NCBI GenBank assembly: GCA_021397835.1
Contig: JAJFZO010000471.1
Span: 28,501 to 92,500, forward strand
Source of the DNA: Moringa oleifera
Taxonomy: Eukaryota > Streptophyta > Magnoliopsida > Brassicales > Moringaceae
Length of the DNA: 64,000 bases
Direction of reading: 5' to 3'
Shown here: in pieces, positions 12,377 to 24,927 of the stretch
Numbering within the stretch: position 1 is the stretch's first letter
How the letters are laid out: each line of letters starts with the position of its first letter
Notes under the pieces: generated by a model
What the model was told of the DNA's origin: nothing
The model's input: the letters and a program-made list of their open reading frames with translations, nothing else
The model's database searches: none
Made by a program: the position numbers and the translations under genes

Positions 12377-12519
12377 GCAAACCTGGGCATCGGGATGCAG
12401 CTCCCCATCCGCCGCCTCGAGGGCCTGCGACGAAGCACTCCGCATGCTCAAAATCACCCCAGCGATTTGGCCCTCGCGTAGCATCCATCATCATTATCTT
12501 CGCTACCCACTTTATCGAG
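12377..12519. repeat. Truncated 143-bp monomer, copy 1
   Basis: After CACACCGTCGAG the sequence jumps to GCAAACCTGGGCATCGGG, the middle of a monomer, and then runs to the usual monomer end. The join falls on CCGTCGAG, which is found both at the monomer end and, in some monomers, at the middle site (GAGTCCGTCGAGGC). The partial monomer carries the rarer GCATCCATC and CGCTACCCAC states. Confidence 0.9.
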
Positions 12520-13150
12520 CTTGTCTAGCCACATCCCAGCTCATTATCCCACGATTTCTCTCATTTCATTGCCCACGTTTTTTCCACCGATGAGGCCTTG
12601 GCAGCAGGGCCTCACGCCTTGCCCTGGCTGGCCGTGTGGCTCACTCATTGCTAACGGCCGACGATCGTGTCGTTGATCATGGTGCACAACGAGTCTGCCG
12701 AGGCAAGCCTGGGCGTCTGGATCCAGCCTCGCATCCGCCACCTCGAGGGCCTGCGACGAAGCACTCCGCATGCTCAAAATCCCCCCAGCGATTTGGCCCT
12801 CGCATAGCATGCGTCATCATTTGCTTCGCCGCCCACACCGTCGAGCTTGTGTAGCCACATCCCAGATTATTATCCAATGATTTTTCTCATTTCTTTGTCC
12901 ACCTTTTTCCCACCGATGAGGCCTTGGCAGCAGGGTGTCACGCCTTGCCCTGGCCGACCGTTTGGCTCACTCGGTTCTAACGGTCGACGATCGTGTCGTC
13001 GATCGCACTACGCAACGAGTCCACTAAGGAAAGCCTGGGTGTCGGGATCCAGCCCCGCATCCGGCACCTCGAGGGCCTGCGACGAAGCACTCTGCATGCT
13101 CAAAATCCCCCCAGCGATTTGGCCCTCGCGTAGCATGCGTCATCATTAGC

Positions 13151-14121
13151 TTTGCCGACCACACCGTCGAGCTTGTGTCACCACATCCCAGCTTATAATC
13201 TCATGATTTTTCTCATTTCGCTGCCCACCTTTTTCCCACCGATGAGGCCTTGGTAGCAGGGTGTCACGCCTTGCCCTGGCTGGCCGTGTAGCTCACTCAT
13301 TGTTAACGGCCGACGATCATGTCGTCGATCGCACTGCGCAACGAGTCTGCCAAGGAAAGCCTGGGCGTCGGGATCTAGCCCTGCATCCGCCACCTCGAGG
13401 GCCTGCGACGAAGCACTCTGCATGCTCAAAATCCCCCCAGCGATTTGGCCTTCGCGTAGCATGCATCATCATTAGCTTCGCGGCCCACACCGTCGAATTT
13501 GTCTAGCCACATCCCAGCTCATTATCCCACGATTTCTCTCATTTCGCTGCCCACGTTTTTCCCACCGATGAGGCCTTGGCAGCAGAGCCACACGCCTTGC
13601 CTTGGCTGGCCGTGTGGCTCACTCATTGCTAGCGGCCGACGATCGTGTCGTTGATCGCGGTGCACAACGAGTCCGTCGAGGCAAGCTAGGGCATCGGGAT
13701 CCAGCCCCGCATCTGGCACCCCGAGGGCCTGCGACAAAGCACTCTGCATGCTCAAAATCCCCGCAGCGATTTGGCCCTCGCGTAGCATGCGTCATCATTA
13801 GCTTTGCCGCCCACACCGTCGAGCTTGTGTCCCCACATCCCAGCTTATTATCCCATGATTTTTCTCATTTCGTTGCCCACCTTTTTCCCACCGATGAGGC
13901 CTTGGCAGCAGGGTGTCACGCCTTACCCTGGCTGGCCGTGTGGCTCACTCATTGTTAACGGCCGACGATCGTGTCGTCGATCGCACTGCGCAACGAGACC
14001 GCCAAGGAAAGCCTGGGCGTCGGGATCCAGCCCCGCATCCGCCACCTCGAGGGCCTGCGACGAAGCACTCTGCATGCTCAAAATCCCCCCAGCGGTTTGG
14101 CCTTCACGTAGCATGCATCAT
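13151..14121. repeat. Higher-order duplication, copy 2 of 7490-8460
   Basis: It matches at an offset of 5661 bp. The monomer at about 13193-13500 is nearly identical to 7532-7840, while later monomers differ by scattered substitutions. Confidence 0.8.
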
Positions 14122-14475
14122 CATTAGCTTCGCGGCCCACACCGTCGAGTTTATCTAGCCACATCCCAGCTCATTATCCCACGATTTCTCTCATTTCGTT
14201 GCCCACGTTTTTCCCACCGATGAGGCGTTGGCAGCAGGGCCTCACGCCTTGCCCTGGCTGGCCATGTGGCTCACTCAATGCTAACGGCCGACGATCGTGT
14301 CGTTGATCGCAGTGCACAACGAGTCCGCCGAGGCAAGCCTGGGCGTCTGGATCCAGCCTCGCATCCGCCACCTCGAGGGCCTGCGACGAAGCACTCCGCA
14401 TGCTCAAAATCCCCCCAGCGATTTGGCCCTCGCGTAGCATGCGTCATCATTAGCTTCGCCGCCCACACCGTCGAG

Positions 14476-14618
14476 GCAAACCTGGGCATCGGGATGCAGC
14501 TCTGCATCCGCCGCCTCGAGGGCCTGCGACGAAGCACTCCGCATGCTTAAAATCACCCCAGCGATTTGGCCCTCGCGTAGCATCCATCATCATTATCTTC
14601 GCTACCCACTCCATCGAG
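14476..14618. repeat. Truncated 143-bp monomer, copy 2
   Basis: It has the same join and length as 12377-12519, with TGCAGCTCTGCATCC inside. The left flank is a GGTGCACAACGAG-class monomer, not the ACTGCGC class seen at copy 1. Confidence 0.9.
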
Positions 14619-15597
14619 CTTGTGTAGCCACATCCCAGCTCATTATCCCACGATTCTTCTCATTTCGTTGCCCACGTTTTTCCCACCGATAAGGCATTGG
14701 CAGAAGGTGTGTCACGCCTTGCCATGGCTGGCCATGTGGCTCCCTCATTGCCAACGGCCTACTGTCGTGTCGTCGATCGAGCTACGTAACAAGTTCGCCG
14801 AGGCAAGCCAGGGGGTCGGGATCCAGCCTCGCATCCGCCACCTCGAGGGCCTGCAACGAAGCACACCGCAAGCTCAAAATCCCCCCAGCGATTTGGCTCT
14901 CTCGTAGCATGCATCATCATTAGCTTCGCCGCCCACACCGTCGAGCTTGTGTAGCCACATCCCAGCTCATTATCCCACGATTTCTCTCATTTCGTTGCCC
15001 ACGTTTTTCCCACCGATGAGGCCTTGGCAGTAGGGTCTCACGCCTTGCCTTGGCTGGCCGTGTGGCTCACTCGTTGCTAACGGCCGACGATCGTGTCGTC
15101 GATCGCACTGTGCAATGAGTCCGCCAAGGAAAGCCTGGGCGTCGGGATCTAGCCCCGCATCCACCACCTCGAGGGCCTGCGACGAAGCACCCTGCTTGCT
15201 CAAAATCCCCCCAGTGATTTGGCCTTCGTGTAGCATGCATCATCATTAGCTTTGCGGCCCACACCGTCGAGTTTGTCTAGCCACATCCCAGCTCATTATC
15301 CCACGATTTCTCTCATTTCGTTGCCCACGTTTTTCCCATCGATGAGGCCTTGGCAGTAGGGTCTCACGCCTTGCCCTGGCTGGCCGTGTGGCTCACTCAT
15401 TGCTAACGGCCGACGATCGTGTCGTTGATCGCGGTGCACAACGAGTCCGTCGAGACAAGCCTGGGCGTCTGGATCCAGCCTCGCATCCGCCACCTCGAGG
15501 GCCTGCGACGAAGCACTCCGCATGCACAAAAACCCCCCAGCGATTTGGCCCTCGCGTAGCATGCGTCATCATTAACTTCGCCGCCCACACCGTCGAG

Positions 15598-15740
15598 GCA
15601 AGCCTGGGCATCGGGATGCAGCTCTGCATCTGCAGCCTCAAGGGCCTGCGACGAAGCACTCCGCATGCTCAAAATCACCCCAGCGATTTGGCCCTCGCGT
15701 AGCATCCATCATCATTATCTTCGCTACCCATTCCATCGAG
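15598..15740. repeat. Truncated 143-bp monomer, copy 3
   Basis: It has the same join and length as the other two. The inside reads TGCAGCCTCAAGGGCC. A full-length monomer with a similar right half follows at about 15917-16030 (AAGTCCATCGAGGCAAGCC), which is a good model of the parent. Confidence 0.88.
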
Positions 15741-16004
15741 CTTGTGTAGCCACATCCCAGCTCATTATCCCACGATTTTTCTCATTTCGTTGCCCACGTT
15801 TTTCCCGCCGATGAGGCTTTGGTAGAAGGTGTGTCACGCCTTGCCATGGCTGGCCATGTGGCTCCCTCATTGCTAACGGCCTACTATCGTGTCGTCGATC
15901 GAGCTACGTAACAAGTCCATCGAGGCAAGCCTGGGCATCGGGATGCAGCTCTGCATCCGCAGCCTCGAGGGCCTGCGACGAAGCACTCCGCATGCTCAAA
16001 ATCA

Positions 16005-16530
16005 CCCCAGCGATTTGGCCCTCGCGTAGCATCCTTCATCAATAGCTTCGCCGCCCACACCGTCGAGCTTGTGTAGCCACTTCCCAGCTTATTATCCCAT
16101 GATTTTTCTCATTTTGTTGCCCACCTTTTTCCCACTGATGAGGACTTGGCAGCAGGGTGTCACGCCTTGCCCTGGCTAGCCGTGTGGCTCACTCGTTGCT
16201 AACAGTAGACGATCGTGTCCTCGATCGCACTGCGCAACGAGTCCACCAAGGAAAGCCTGGGCGTCGGGATCCAGCCCCGCATCCGGCACCCAGAGGGCCT
16301 ACGACGAAGCACTCTGCATGCTCAAAATCCCCCCAGCGATTTGGCCCTCGCGTAGCATGTGTCATCATAAGCTTTGTCGCCCACACTGTCGAGCTTGTGT
16401 AGCCACATCCCAGCTTATTATCCCATGAATTTTCTCATTTCGTTGCCCACCTTTTTCCCACCGATGAGGCCTTGGCAGCAGGGGTGTCACGCCTTGCCAT
16501 GGCTGGTCGTGTGGCTCCCTCATTGCTAAC
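16005..16530. repeat. Higher-order duplication, copy 1 (offset 4571 bp, 14 monomers)
   Basis: It shares GCATCCTTCATCAATAGC, AACAGTAGACGATCG, GTCCTCGATCGC and CCCATGAATTTTCTC with 20576-21101. The match ends in the GCTAAC block near 16530. Confidence 0.87.
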
Positions 16531-17219
16531 TGCCGATGATCGTCTCGTCGATCGAGCTGCGCAATGAGTCCGCCCAGGCAAGCATGGGCGTCGGGATCGA
16601 GCCCCGCAACCGTCGCCTTGAGGGCCTACGACGAAGCACTCCGCATGCTCAAAATCCCCCCAGCGATTTGGCCCTCGCGTAGCATGCATCATCGTTAGCT
16701 TCGCCACCAAAACAGTCGAGTTTGTCTAACCACATCCCAGCTTATTATCCCACGATTTTTCTCATTTCGTTGCCCACGTTTTTCCCACCGATGAGGACTT
16801 GGCAGCAGGGTCTCACGCCTTGCCCTGGCTGGCCGTGTGGCTCACTCATTGCTAACGGCCGATGATCGTGTCGCTGATCGCGGTTCACAACGAGTCCGCC
16901 GAGACAAGCCAGGGCGTCAGGATCCAGCCTCGCATCCGCCACCTCGAGGGCCTGCGACGAAGAACTCCGCATACTCAAAATCCCCCCAGCGATTTGGCCC
17001 TTGCGTGGCATGCATCATCGTTAGCTTTGCCGCCCACACCGTCGAGCTTGTGTAGCCACATCCCAGCTTATTATCCCACGATTTTTCTCATTTCGTTGCC
17101 TACCTTTTACCCACCGATGAGGCCTTGGCGGCAGGGTGTCACGCCTTGCCCTGGCTGGCTGTGTGGCTCACTCATTGCTAACAGTCGACGATCGTGTCGT
17201 CGATCGCACTGTGCAACGA

Positions 17220-18410
17220 GTCCGCCGAGGAAAGCCTTGGCGTCGGCATCCAGCCCCGCATCCGCCACCTCGAGGGCCTGCGACGAAGAACTCTGCATGC
17301 TCAAAATCCCCCCAGCGATTTGGCCTTCGCGTAGCATGCATCATCATTAGCTTCGCGGCCCACACCGTCGAGTTTGTCTAGCCACATCCCAGCTCATTAT
17401 CCCACGATTTCTCTCATTTCGTTGCCCACGTTTTTCCCACCGATGAGGTCTTGGCAGCGGGGGTGTCACGCCTTGCCATGGCTGGTCGTGTGGCTCCCTC
17501 ATTGCTAACGGCCGACGATCGTGTCGTTGATCGCGCTGCGCAACGAGTCCGCCTAGGCAAGCCTGGGCGTCGGGATCCACCCCCACATCCGTCGCCTCGA
17601 GGGCCTGCGACGAAGCACTCTGCATGCTCAAAATCCCCCCAGCGATTTGGCCTTCGCGTAGCATTCATCATCATTAGCTTCGCGGCCCACACCGTCGAGT
17701 TTGTCTAGCCACATCCAAGCTCATTATCCCACGATTTCTCTCATTTCATTGCCCACGATTTTACCACTGATGAGGCCTTGGCAGCAGGGGTGTCACGCCT
17801 TGCCCAGGATGGTCGTGTGGCTCACCCATTGCTAATGACTGACGATGATGCCATCGACCGCGGAGCGCTACGAGTCCGCCAAGGCAAGCCTGCCCATCGG
17901 GATGCAGCCCCGCATCCGCCGCTTCGAGGCCCTACGACGAAGCACTCCGCATGCTCAAAATCCCCACAGCGACTTGGCCTTCGCGTAGCATGCATCATCA
18001 TTAGCTTCGCGGCCCACACCGTCGAGTTTGTCTAGCCACATCCCAGCTCATTATCCCACGATTTCTCTCATTTCGTTGCCCACGTTTTTCCCACCGATGA
18101 GGCCTTGGCAGCAGGGGTGTCACGCCTTGCCATGGCTGGTCGTGTGGCTGCCTCATTGCTAATGGCTGACGATGATGTCATCGATCGCGGTGCGCAACGA
18201 GTCCGCCAAGGTAAGCATGGGCGTCGAGATGCAGCCCTGCATCCGCTGCCTCGAGGGCCTTCGACGAAGCACTCCGCATGCTCAAAATCACCCTAGCGAT
18301 TTGGCCCTCGCGTAGCATGCATCATCGTTAGCTTCGCCACCAACACAGTCGAGTTTGTCTAGCCACATCCCAGCTTATTATCCCACGATTTTTCTCATTT
18401 CGTTGCCCAC
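17220..18410. repeat. Higher-order duplication, copy 1 (offset 3918 bp, 12 monomers)
   Basis: It shares CTTGGCGTCGGCATCC, the AAGAACTCTGC change, GACGATGATGCCATCGACC, GCCTGCCCATCGGG and CACAGCGACTTGG with 21138-22328. Confidence 0.9.
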
Positions 18411-20000
18411 GTTTTTCCCACCGATGAGGCCTTGGCAGCAGGGTCTCACGCCTTGCCCTGGCTGGCCGTGTGGCTTACTCATTGCTAACGGCCGACGATC
18501 GTGTCGTCGATAGAGCTGCGCAACGAGTCCTCCAAGGCAAGCCTGGGCGTCGGGATCCAGCCCCACATCCGTCGCCTCGAGGGCCTGCGACGAAGCACTC
18601 TGCATACTCAAAATCCCCCCAGCAATTTGGCCCTCGCGCAGCATACATCATCGTTAGCTTCGCCACCAACACAGTCGAGTTTGTCTAGCCACATCCCAGC
18701 TCATTATCCCACGATTTTTCTCATTTCGTTGCCCACATTTTTCCCACCGATGAGGCCTTGGCAGCAGGGGTGTCACGCCTTGCCCAGGCTGGTCGTGTGG
18801 CTCACTCATTGCTAATGGCTGATGATGATGTCATCGATCGCGGTGCGCAACGAGTCTGCCAAGGCAAGCCTGGGCATCAGGATCCAGTCCTGCATCCGCC
18901 GCCTCGAGGGCCTATGACGAAGCACTCTGCATTCTCAAAATCACCCCAGCGATTTGGCCCTTGCGTAGCATCCATCATCATTAGCTTCGCTACCCACTCC
19001 GTCGAGCTTGTGTAGCCACATCCCAGCTCATTATCCCACGATTTTTCCCATTTCGTTGCCCACATTTTTACCACCGATGAGGCCTTGGCAGAAAGTGTGT
19101 CACGCCTTGCCATGGCTGGCCGTGTGGCTCCCTCATTGCTAACTGCCGATGATCATCTCGTCGAATGAGCTGCGTAACGAGTCCGCCCAGGCAAGCATGG
19201 GCGTCGGGATCCAGCCCCGCATCCGTCGCCTTGAAGGCCTACGACGAAGCACTCCGCATGCTCAAAATCCCCCCAGCGATTTGGCCCTCGCGTAGCATGC
19301 ATCATCGTTAGCTTTGCCACCAACACTGTCGAGTTTGTCTAGCCACATCCCAACTTATTGTCCCATGATTTTTCTCGTTTCGTTGCCCACGTTTTTCCCA
19401 TCGATGAGGCCTTGGCAGCAGGGTCTCACGCATTGCCCTGGCTGGCCGTGTGGCTCACTCATTGCTAATGGCCGACGATCGTGTCGTCTATCGCGGTGCA
19501 CAATGAGTCCGTCGAGGCAAGCCAGGGCGTCGGGATCCAGCCCCGCATCCGTCGCCCCGAGGGCCTGCGACGAAGCACTCCGCATGCTCAAAATCCCCCC
19601 AGCGATTTGGCCCTAGCGTAGCATGCATCATTGTTAGCTTCGCCGCCCACACTGCCGAGTTTGTCTAGTCACATCCCAGCTCATTATCCCACGATTTTTC
19701 TCATTTCATTGCCCACGTTTTCCCATCGATCAGGCCTTGGCAGCAGGGGTGTCACTCCCAGCCCAGGCTGGCCGTGTGGCTCACTCATTGCTAACGATCG
19801 ACTATTGTGTCATCGATCGCACTGCGCATCGTGTCCACCAAGGCAAGCCTGGGCGTCGGGATCAAGCCCCGCATCCGTCACCTCGAGAGCCTGCGACCAA
19901 GCACTCCGCATGCTCAAAATCCCCCCAGCAATTTGGCCCTCGCGTAGTATGCATCATCGTTAGCTTCGCCACCAACACAGTCGAGTTTGTCTAGCCACAT
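18060..20000. repeat. Higher-order duplication, copy 1 (offset 6868 bp, 21 monomers)
   Basis: Six monomers recur in order at 24928-26868. Shared rare states include GATAGAGCTG, TTGGCAGAAAGTGTGTCACGCC, TCTCACGCATTGCC, GATCGACTATTGTGTCATC and GCGCATCGTGTCCACC. Its left part also belongs to the 12-monomer duplication, so this locus took part in at least two events. Confidence 0.9.
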
Positions 20001-20575
20001 CCCAGCTCATTATCCCACGATTTCTCTCATTTCGTTGCCCACGTTTTTCCCACCGATGAGGCCTTGGCAGTAGGGTCTCACACCTTGCCCTGGCTGGCCG
20101 TGTGGCTTACTCATTGCTAACGGCCGACGATCGTGTCGTTGATCGCGGTGCACAACAAGTCCGCCGAGGCAAGCTAGGGCGTCGGGATCCAGCCCCGCAT
20201 CCGCCACCTCGAGGGCCTGCGAAGAAGCACCCTGCATGCTCAAAATCCCACCCAGTGATTTGGCCCTCGCGTAGCATGCATCATCGTTAGCTTCGCCACC
20301 AACACAGTCGAGTTTGTCTAACCACATCCCAGCTAATTATCCCACGATTTTTCTCATTTCGTTGCCCACGTTTTTCCCACCGATGAGGCCTTGGCAGCAG
20401 GGTCTCACGCCTTGCCCTGGCTGGCCGTGTGGCTCCCTCACTGCTAACGGTCGACGATCGTGTCGTCGATCGCGGTGCGCAACAAGTCCGCCCAGGCAAG
20501 CCTGGGCGTCGGGATCCAACCCCGCATCCGACACCCCGAGGGCCTGCGACGAAGCACTCCGCATGCTCAAAATCA

Positions 20576-21101
20576 CCCCATCGATTTGGCCCTCGCGTAG
20601 CATCCTTCATCAATAGCTTCGCCGCCCACACCGTCGAGCTTGTGTAGCCACTTCCCAGCTTATTATCCCATGATTTTTCTCATTTTGTTGCCCACCTTTT
20701 TCCCACCGATGAGGACTTGGCAGCAGGGTGTCACGCCTTGCCCTGGCTAGCCGTGTGGCTCACTCGTTGCTAACAGTAGACGATCGTGTCCTCGATCGCA
20801 CTGCGCAACGAGTCCACCAAGGAAAGCCTGGGCGTCGGGATCCAGCCCCGCATCCGGCACCCCGAGGGCCTGCGACGAAGCACTCAGCGTGCTCAAAATA
20901 CCCCCAGCGATTTGGCCCTCGCGTAGCATGTGTCATCATAAGCTTTGCCGCCCACACTGTCGAGCTTGTGTAGCCACATCCCAGCTTTTTATCCCATGAA
21001 TTTTCTCATTTCGTTCCCCACCTTTTTCCCACCGATGAGGCCTTGGCAGCAGGGGTGTCACGCCTTGCCATGGCTGGTCGTGTGGCTCCCTCATTGCTAA
21101 C
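20576..21101. repeat. Higher-order duplication, copy 2 of 16005-16530, ending at an offset switch
   Basis: It matches at an offset of 4571 bp. Just to the right, from about 21138, the partner changes to 17220 onward at an offset of 3918-3919 bp. The change is 653 bp, exactly two monomers, and happens at an in-register position. Confidence 0.87.
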
Positions 21102-21137
21102 GACCGACGATCGTGTCGTCGATCGCGCTGCGCAACG

Positions 21138-22328
21138 AGTCCGCCAAAGCAAGCCTTGGCGTCGGCATCCAGCCCCGCATCCGCCACCTCGAGGGCCTGC
21201 GACGAAGAACTCTGCATGCTCAAAATCCCCCCAGCGATTTGGCCTTCGCGTAGCATGCATCATCATTAGCTTCGCGGCCCACACCGTCGAGTTTGTCTAG
21301 ACACATCCCAGCTCATTCTCCCACGATTTCTCTCATTTCGTTGCCCACGTTTTTCCCACCGATCAGGCCTTGGCAGCAGGGTCTCACGCCTTGCCATGGC
21401 TGGTCGTGTGGCTCCCTCATTGCTAACGGCCGACGATCGTGTCGTTGATCGCGCTGCGCAACGAGTCCGCCAAGGCAAGCCTGGGCGTCGGGATCCACCC
21501 CCACATCCGTCGCCTCGAGGGCCTGCGATGAAGCACTCTGCATGCTCAAAATCCCCCCAGCGATTTGGCCTTCGCGTAGCATTCATCATCATTAGCTTTG
21601 CGGCCCACACCGTCGAGTTTGTCTAGTCACATCCCAGCTCATTACCCCACGATTTCTCTCATTTCATTGCCCACGTTTTTCCCACCGATGAGGCCTTGGC
21701 AGCAGGGGTGTCACGCCTTGCCCAGGCCGGTCGTGTGGCTCACCCATTGCTAATGACTGACGATGATGCCATCGACCGCGGAGCGCAACGAGTCCGCCAA
21801 GGCAAGCCTGCCCATCGGGATGCAGCCCCGTATCCGCCGCTTCGAGGCCCTACGACGAAGCACTCCGCATGCTCAAAATCCCCACAGCGACTTGGCCTTC
21901 GCGTAGCATGCATCATCATTAGCTTCACGGCCCACACCGTCGAGTTTGTCTAGCCACATCCCAGCTCATTATCCCACGATTTCTCTCATTTCGTTGCCCA
22001 CGTTTTTCCCACCGATGAGGCCTTGGCAGCAGGGGTGTCACGCCTTGCCATGGCTGGTCGTGTGGCTGCCTCATTGCTAATGGCTGACGATGATGTCATC
22101 GATCGCGGTGCGCAACGAGTCCGCCAAGGTAAGCATGGGCGTCGAGATGCAGCCCTGCATCCGCTGCCTCGAGGGCCTTCGACGAAGCACTCCGCATGCT
22201 CAAAATCACCCTAGCGATTTGGCCCTCGCGTAGCATGCATCATCGTTAGCTTCGCCACCAACACAGTCGAGTTTGTCTAGCCACATCCCAGCTTATTATC
22301 CCACGATTTTTCTCATTTCGTTGCCCAC
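21138..22328. repeat. Higher-order duplication, copy 2 of 17220-18410
   Basis: It matches at 3918-3919 bp. The offset shifts by one because this copy has CAGGGTCTCACG where the other has GCGGGGGTGTCACG. It runs to the start of the indel-rich stretch at about 22350. Confidence 0.9.
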
Positions 22329-22349
22329 GTTTTTCCCACCGATGAGGCC

Positions 22350-22611
22350 TTGGCCGCAGGGTCTCATGCCTGCCATGGCCTGGCCTTGTGGCTCACTCAT
22401 TGCTAACGGCCGACCAATCGTGTCGATGATCGCGGTTCACAACGAGTCGCGAGGCAAGCCAGGCGTCGGGATCCAGCCCCGCATCCGCCACTCGAGGGCC
22501 TGCGACGAAGCACTCCGCATGCCTCAAAATCCCCCAACGATTGGCCCCGCATAGATGCTCATCATTAGAAAAACCCCCCTCTCCGCCAAACACCGTCGAG
22601 CTTTTGTAGCC
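22350..22611. other. Indel-rich stretch of the array, probably low-quality sequence
   Basis: One monomer carries about a dozen small indels: CATGCCTGCCATGGCCTGG, CGACCAATCG, GAGTCGCGAGG, CCAGGCGTCGGG, CCACTCGAGG, GCATGCCTCAAAATC, AACGATTGGCC, GCATAGATGCTC and TTAGAAAAACCCCCCTCTCCGCC. The total period (22283 to 22612, 329 bp) is nearly normal. No other single monomer in the window is this damaged. Confidence 0.75.
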
Positions 22612-23599
22612 ACATCCCAGCTCATTATCCCACGATTTTTCTCATTTCATTGCCCACGTTTTTCCCACCGATGAGGCCTTTGCAGCAGGGGTTTCACGCC
22701 TTTCCTAGGGTGGCTGTGTGGCTCACTCATTACTAACGGCCGACGATCGTGTCATCGATCGCGCTGCGCAATGAGTCCGCCTAGGCAAACCTAGGTGTCG
22801 GGATCCAGCCCCGCATCCGTCGCCTCGAGGGTCTATGACGAAGCACTCCGCATTCTCAAAATCCCCCAGCGATTTGGCCCTTGCGCAGCATGCATCAGCA
22901 TTAGCTTCGCGGCCCACACCGTCGAGTTTGTCTAGCCACATCCCAGCTCATTATCCCACGATTTCTCTCATTTCGTTGCCCACGTTTTTCCCACCGATGA
23001 GGCCTTGGCAGCAGGGTGTCACGCCTTGCCATGGCTGGTCGTGTGGCTCCCTCATTGCTAACGGCCGACGATCGTGTCGTCGATCGCGCTGCGCAACGAG
23101 TCCGCCTAGGCAAGCCTGGGCGTCGGGATCCACCCCCACATCCGTCGCCTCGAGGGCCTGCGACGAAGCACTCTGCATGCTCAAAATCCCCCCAGCGATT
23201 TGGCCTTCGCGTAGCATTCATCATCATTAGCTTCGCGGCCCACACCGTCGAGTTTGTCTAGCCACATCCCAGCTCATTATCCCACGATTTCTCTCATTTC
23301 ATTGCCCACGTTTTTCCCACCGATGAGGCCTTGGGAGCAGGGGTGTCACGCCTTGCCATGGCTGGTCGTGTGGCTCCCTCATTGCTAACGGCCGACGATC
23401 GTGTCGTCGATCGCGCTGCGCAATGAGTCTGCCTAGGCAAGCCTGGGCGTCGGGATCCAGCCCCGCATCCGTCGCCTCGAGGGCTTGCGACGAAGCACTC
23501 TGCATGCTCAAAATCCCCCCAGCGGTTTTGCCTTCGCGTAGAATGAATCATCGTTAGCTTTGCCACTAACACCGTCGAGTTTGTCTAGCCACATCCCAG

Positions 23600-24570
23600 C
23601 TCATTATCCCACGATTTTTCTCAATTCGTTGCCCACGTTTTTCCCACCAATGAGGCCTTGGCAGCAGGGGTGTCACGCCTTGCCCTGGCTGGTCGTGTGG
23701 CTCACTCATTGCTAACGACTGACGATGATGTCATCGATCGTGGTGCGCAACGAGTCCGCCAAGGCGAGCCTGGGCGTCGGGATGCAGCCCTGCATCCGTC
23801 GCCTCGAGGGCCTGCGACGAAGCACTCCGCATGCTCAAAATCCCCCCAGCGATTTTGCCTTCGCGTAGAATGCATCATCGTTAGCTTTGCCACCAACACC
23901 GTCGAGTTTGTCTAGCCACATCCCAACTCATTATCCCACGATTTTTCTCAATTCGTTGCCCACGTTTTTCCCACCGATGAGGCCTTGGCAGCAGGGGTGT
24001 CTCGCCTTGCCGTGGCTGGTCGTGTGGCTCCCTTATTGCTAACGGCCGACGATCGTGTCGTCGATCGCGCAGCGCAACGAGTCCGCCTAGGCAAGCCTGG
24101 GCGTCGGGATCCACCCCCACATCCGTCGCCTCGAGGGCCTGCGACGAAGCACTCTGCATGCTCAAAATCCCCCCAGCGATTTGGCCTTCGCGTAGCATTC
24201 ATCATCATTAGCTTCGCGGCCCACACCGTCGAGTTTGTCTAGCCACATCCCAGCTCATTATCCCACGATTTTTCTCAATTCGTTGCCCACGTTTTTCCCA
24301 CCAATGAGGCCTTGGCAGCAGAGGTGTCAGGCCTTGCCCTGGCTGGTCGTGTGGCTCACTCATTGCTAACGACTGACGATGATGTCATCGATCGTGGTGC
24401 ACAACGAGTTCGCCAAGGCGGGCCTGGGCGTCGGGATGCAGCCCTGCATCCGTCGCCTCGAGGGCCTGCAACGAAGCACTCCGCATGCTCAAAATCACCC
24501 CAGCGATTTGGCCCTCGCGTAGCATCCTTCATCAATAGCTTCGCCGTCCACACCGTCGAGCTTGTGTAGC
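23600..24570. repeat. Short dimer-type higher-order repeat (offset 654 bp)
   Basis: A GATGATGTCATCGATCGTGG monomer at about 23600-23925 recurs at about 24254-24480, two monomers on, with a different CCCCCACATCC monomer between. The middle monomer matches others at about 17380-17700 and 22930-23260. Confidence 0.75.
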
Positions 24571-24927
24571 CACATCCCAGCTTATTATCCCATGATTTTT
24601 CTCATTTCGTTGCCCACCTTTTTCCCACCGATGAGGCCTTGGCAGCAAGGTGTCACGCCTTGCCCTGCCTGGCCGTGTGGGTCACTCATTGCTAACGGTC
24701 GACGATCGAGTCGTCGATCGCACTGCGCAACGAGTCCGCCAAGGAAAGCCTAGGCGTCGGGATCCAGCCCCGCATCCGCCACCTCGAGGGCCTGCGACGA
24801 AGCACTCTGCATGCTCAAAATCCCCCCAGCGATTTGGCTTCGCGTAACATGCATCATCATTAGCTTCGCGGCCCACACCGTCGAGTTTGTCTAGCCACAT
24901 CCCGGCTCATTATCACACGACTTCTCT

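Larger units (their letters stand above)
1..16000. repeat. Array zone I: two interleaved monomer classes
   Basis: Most monomers here are 326 bp with CAGGGTGTCAC or CAGGGTCTCAC. Two classes are mixed. One has GATCGCACTGCGCAACGAG followed by AAGGAAAGCCTGGG. The other has GATCGCGGTGCACAACGAG followed by GAGGCAAGCC. The choice at the first block predicts the second, so the classes are linked haplotypes and not scattered point changes. The zone also holds the 12-bp-deleted monomers and the 143-bp truncated monomers. The boundary near 16 kb is approximate. Confidence 0.7.
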
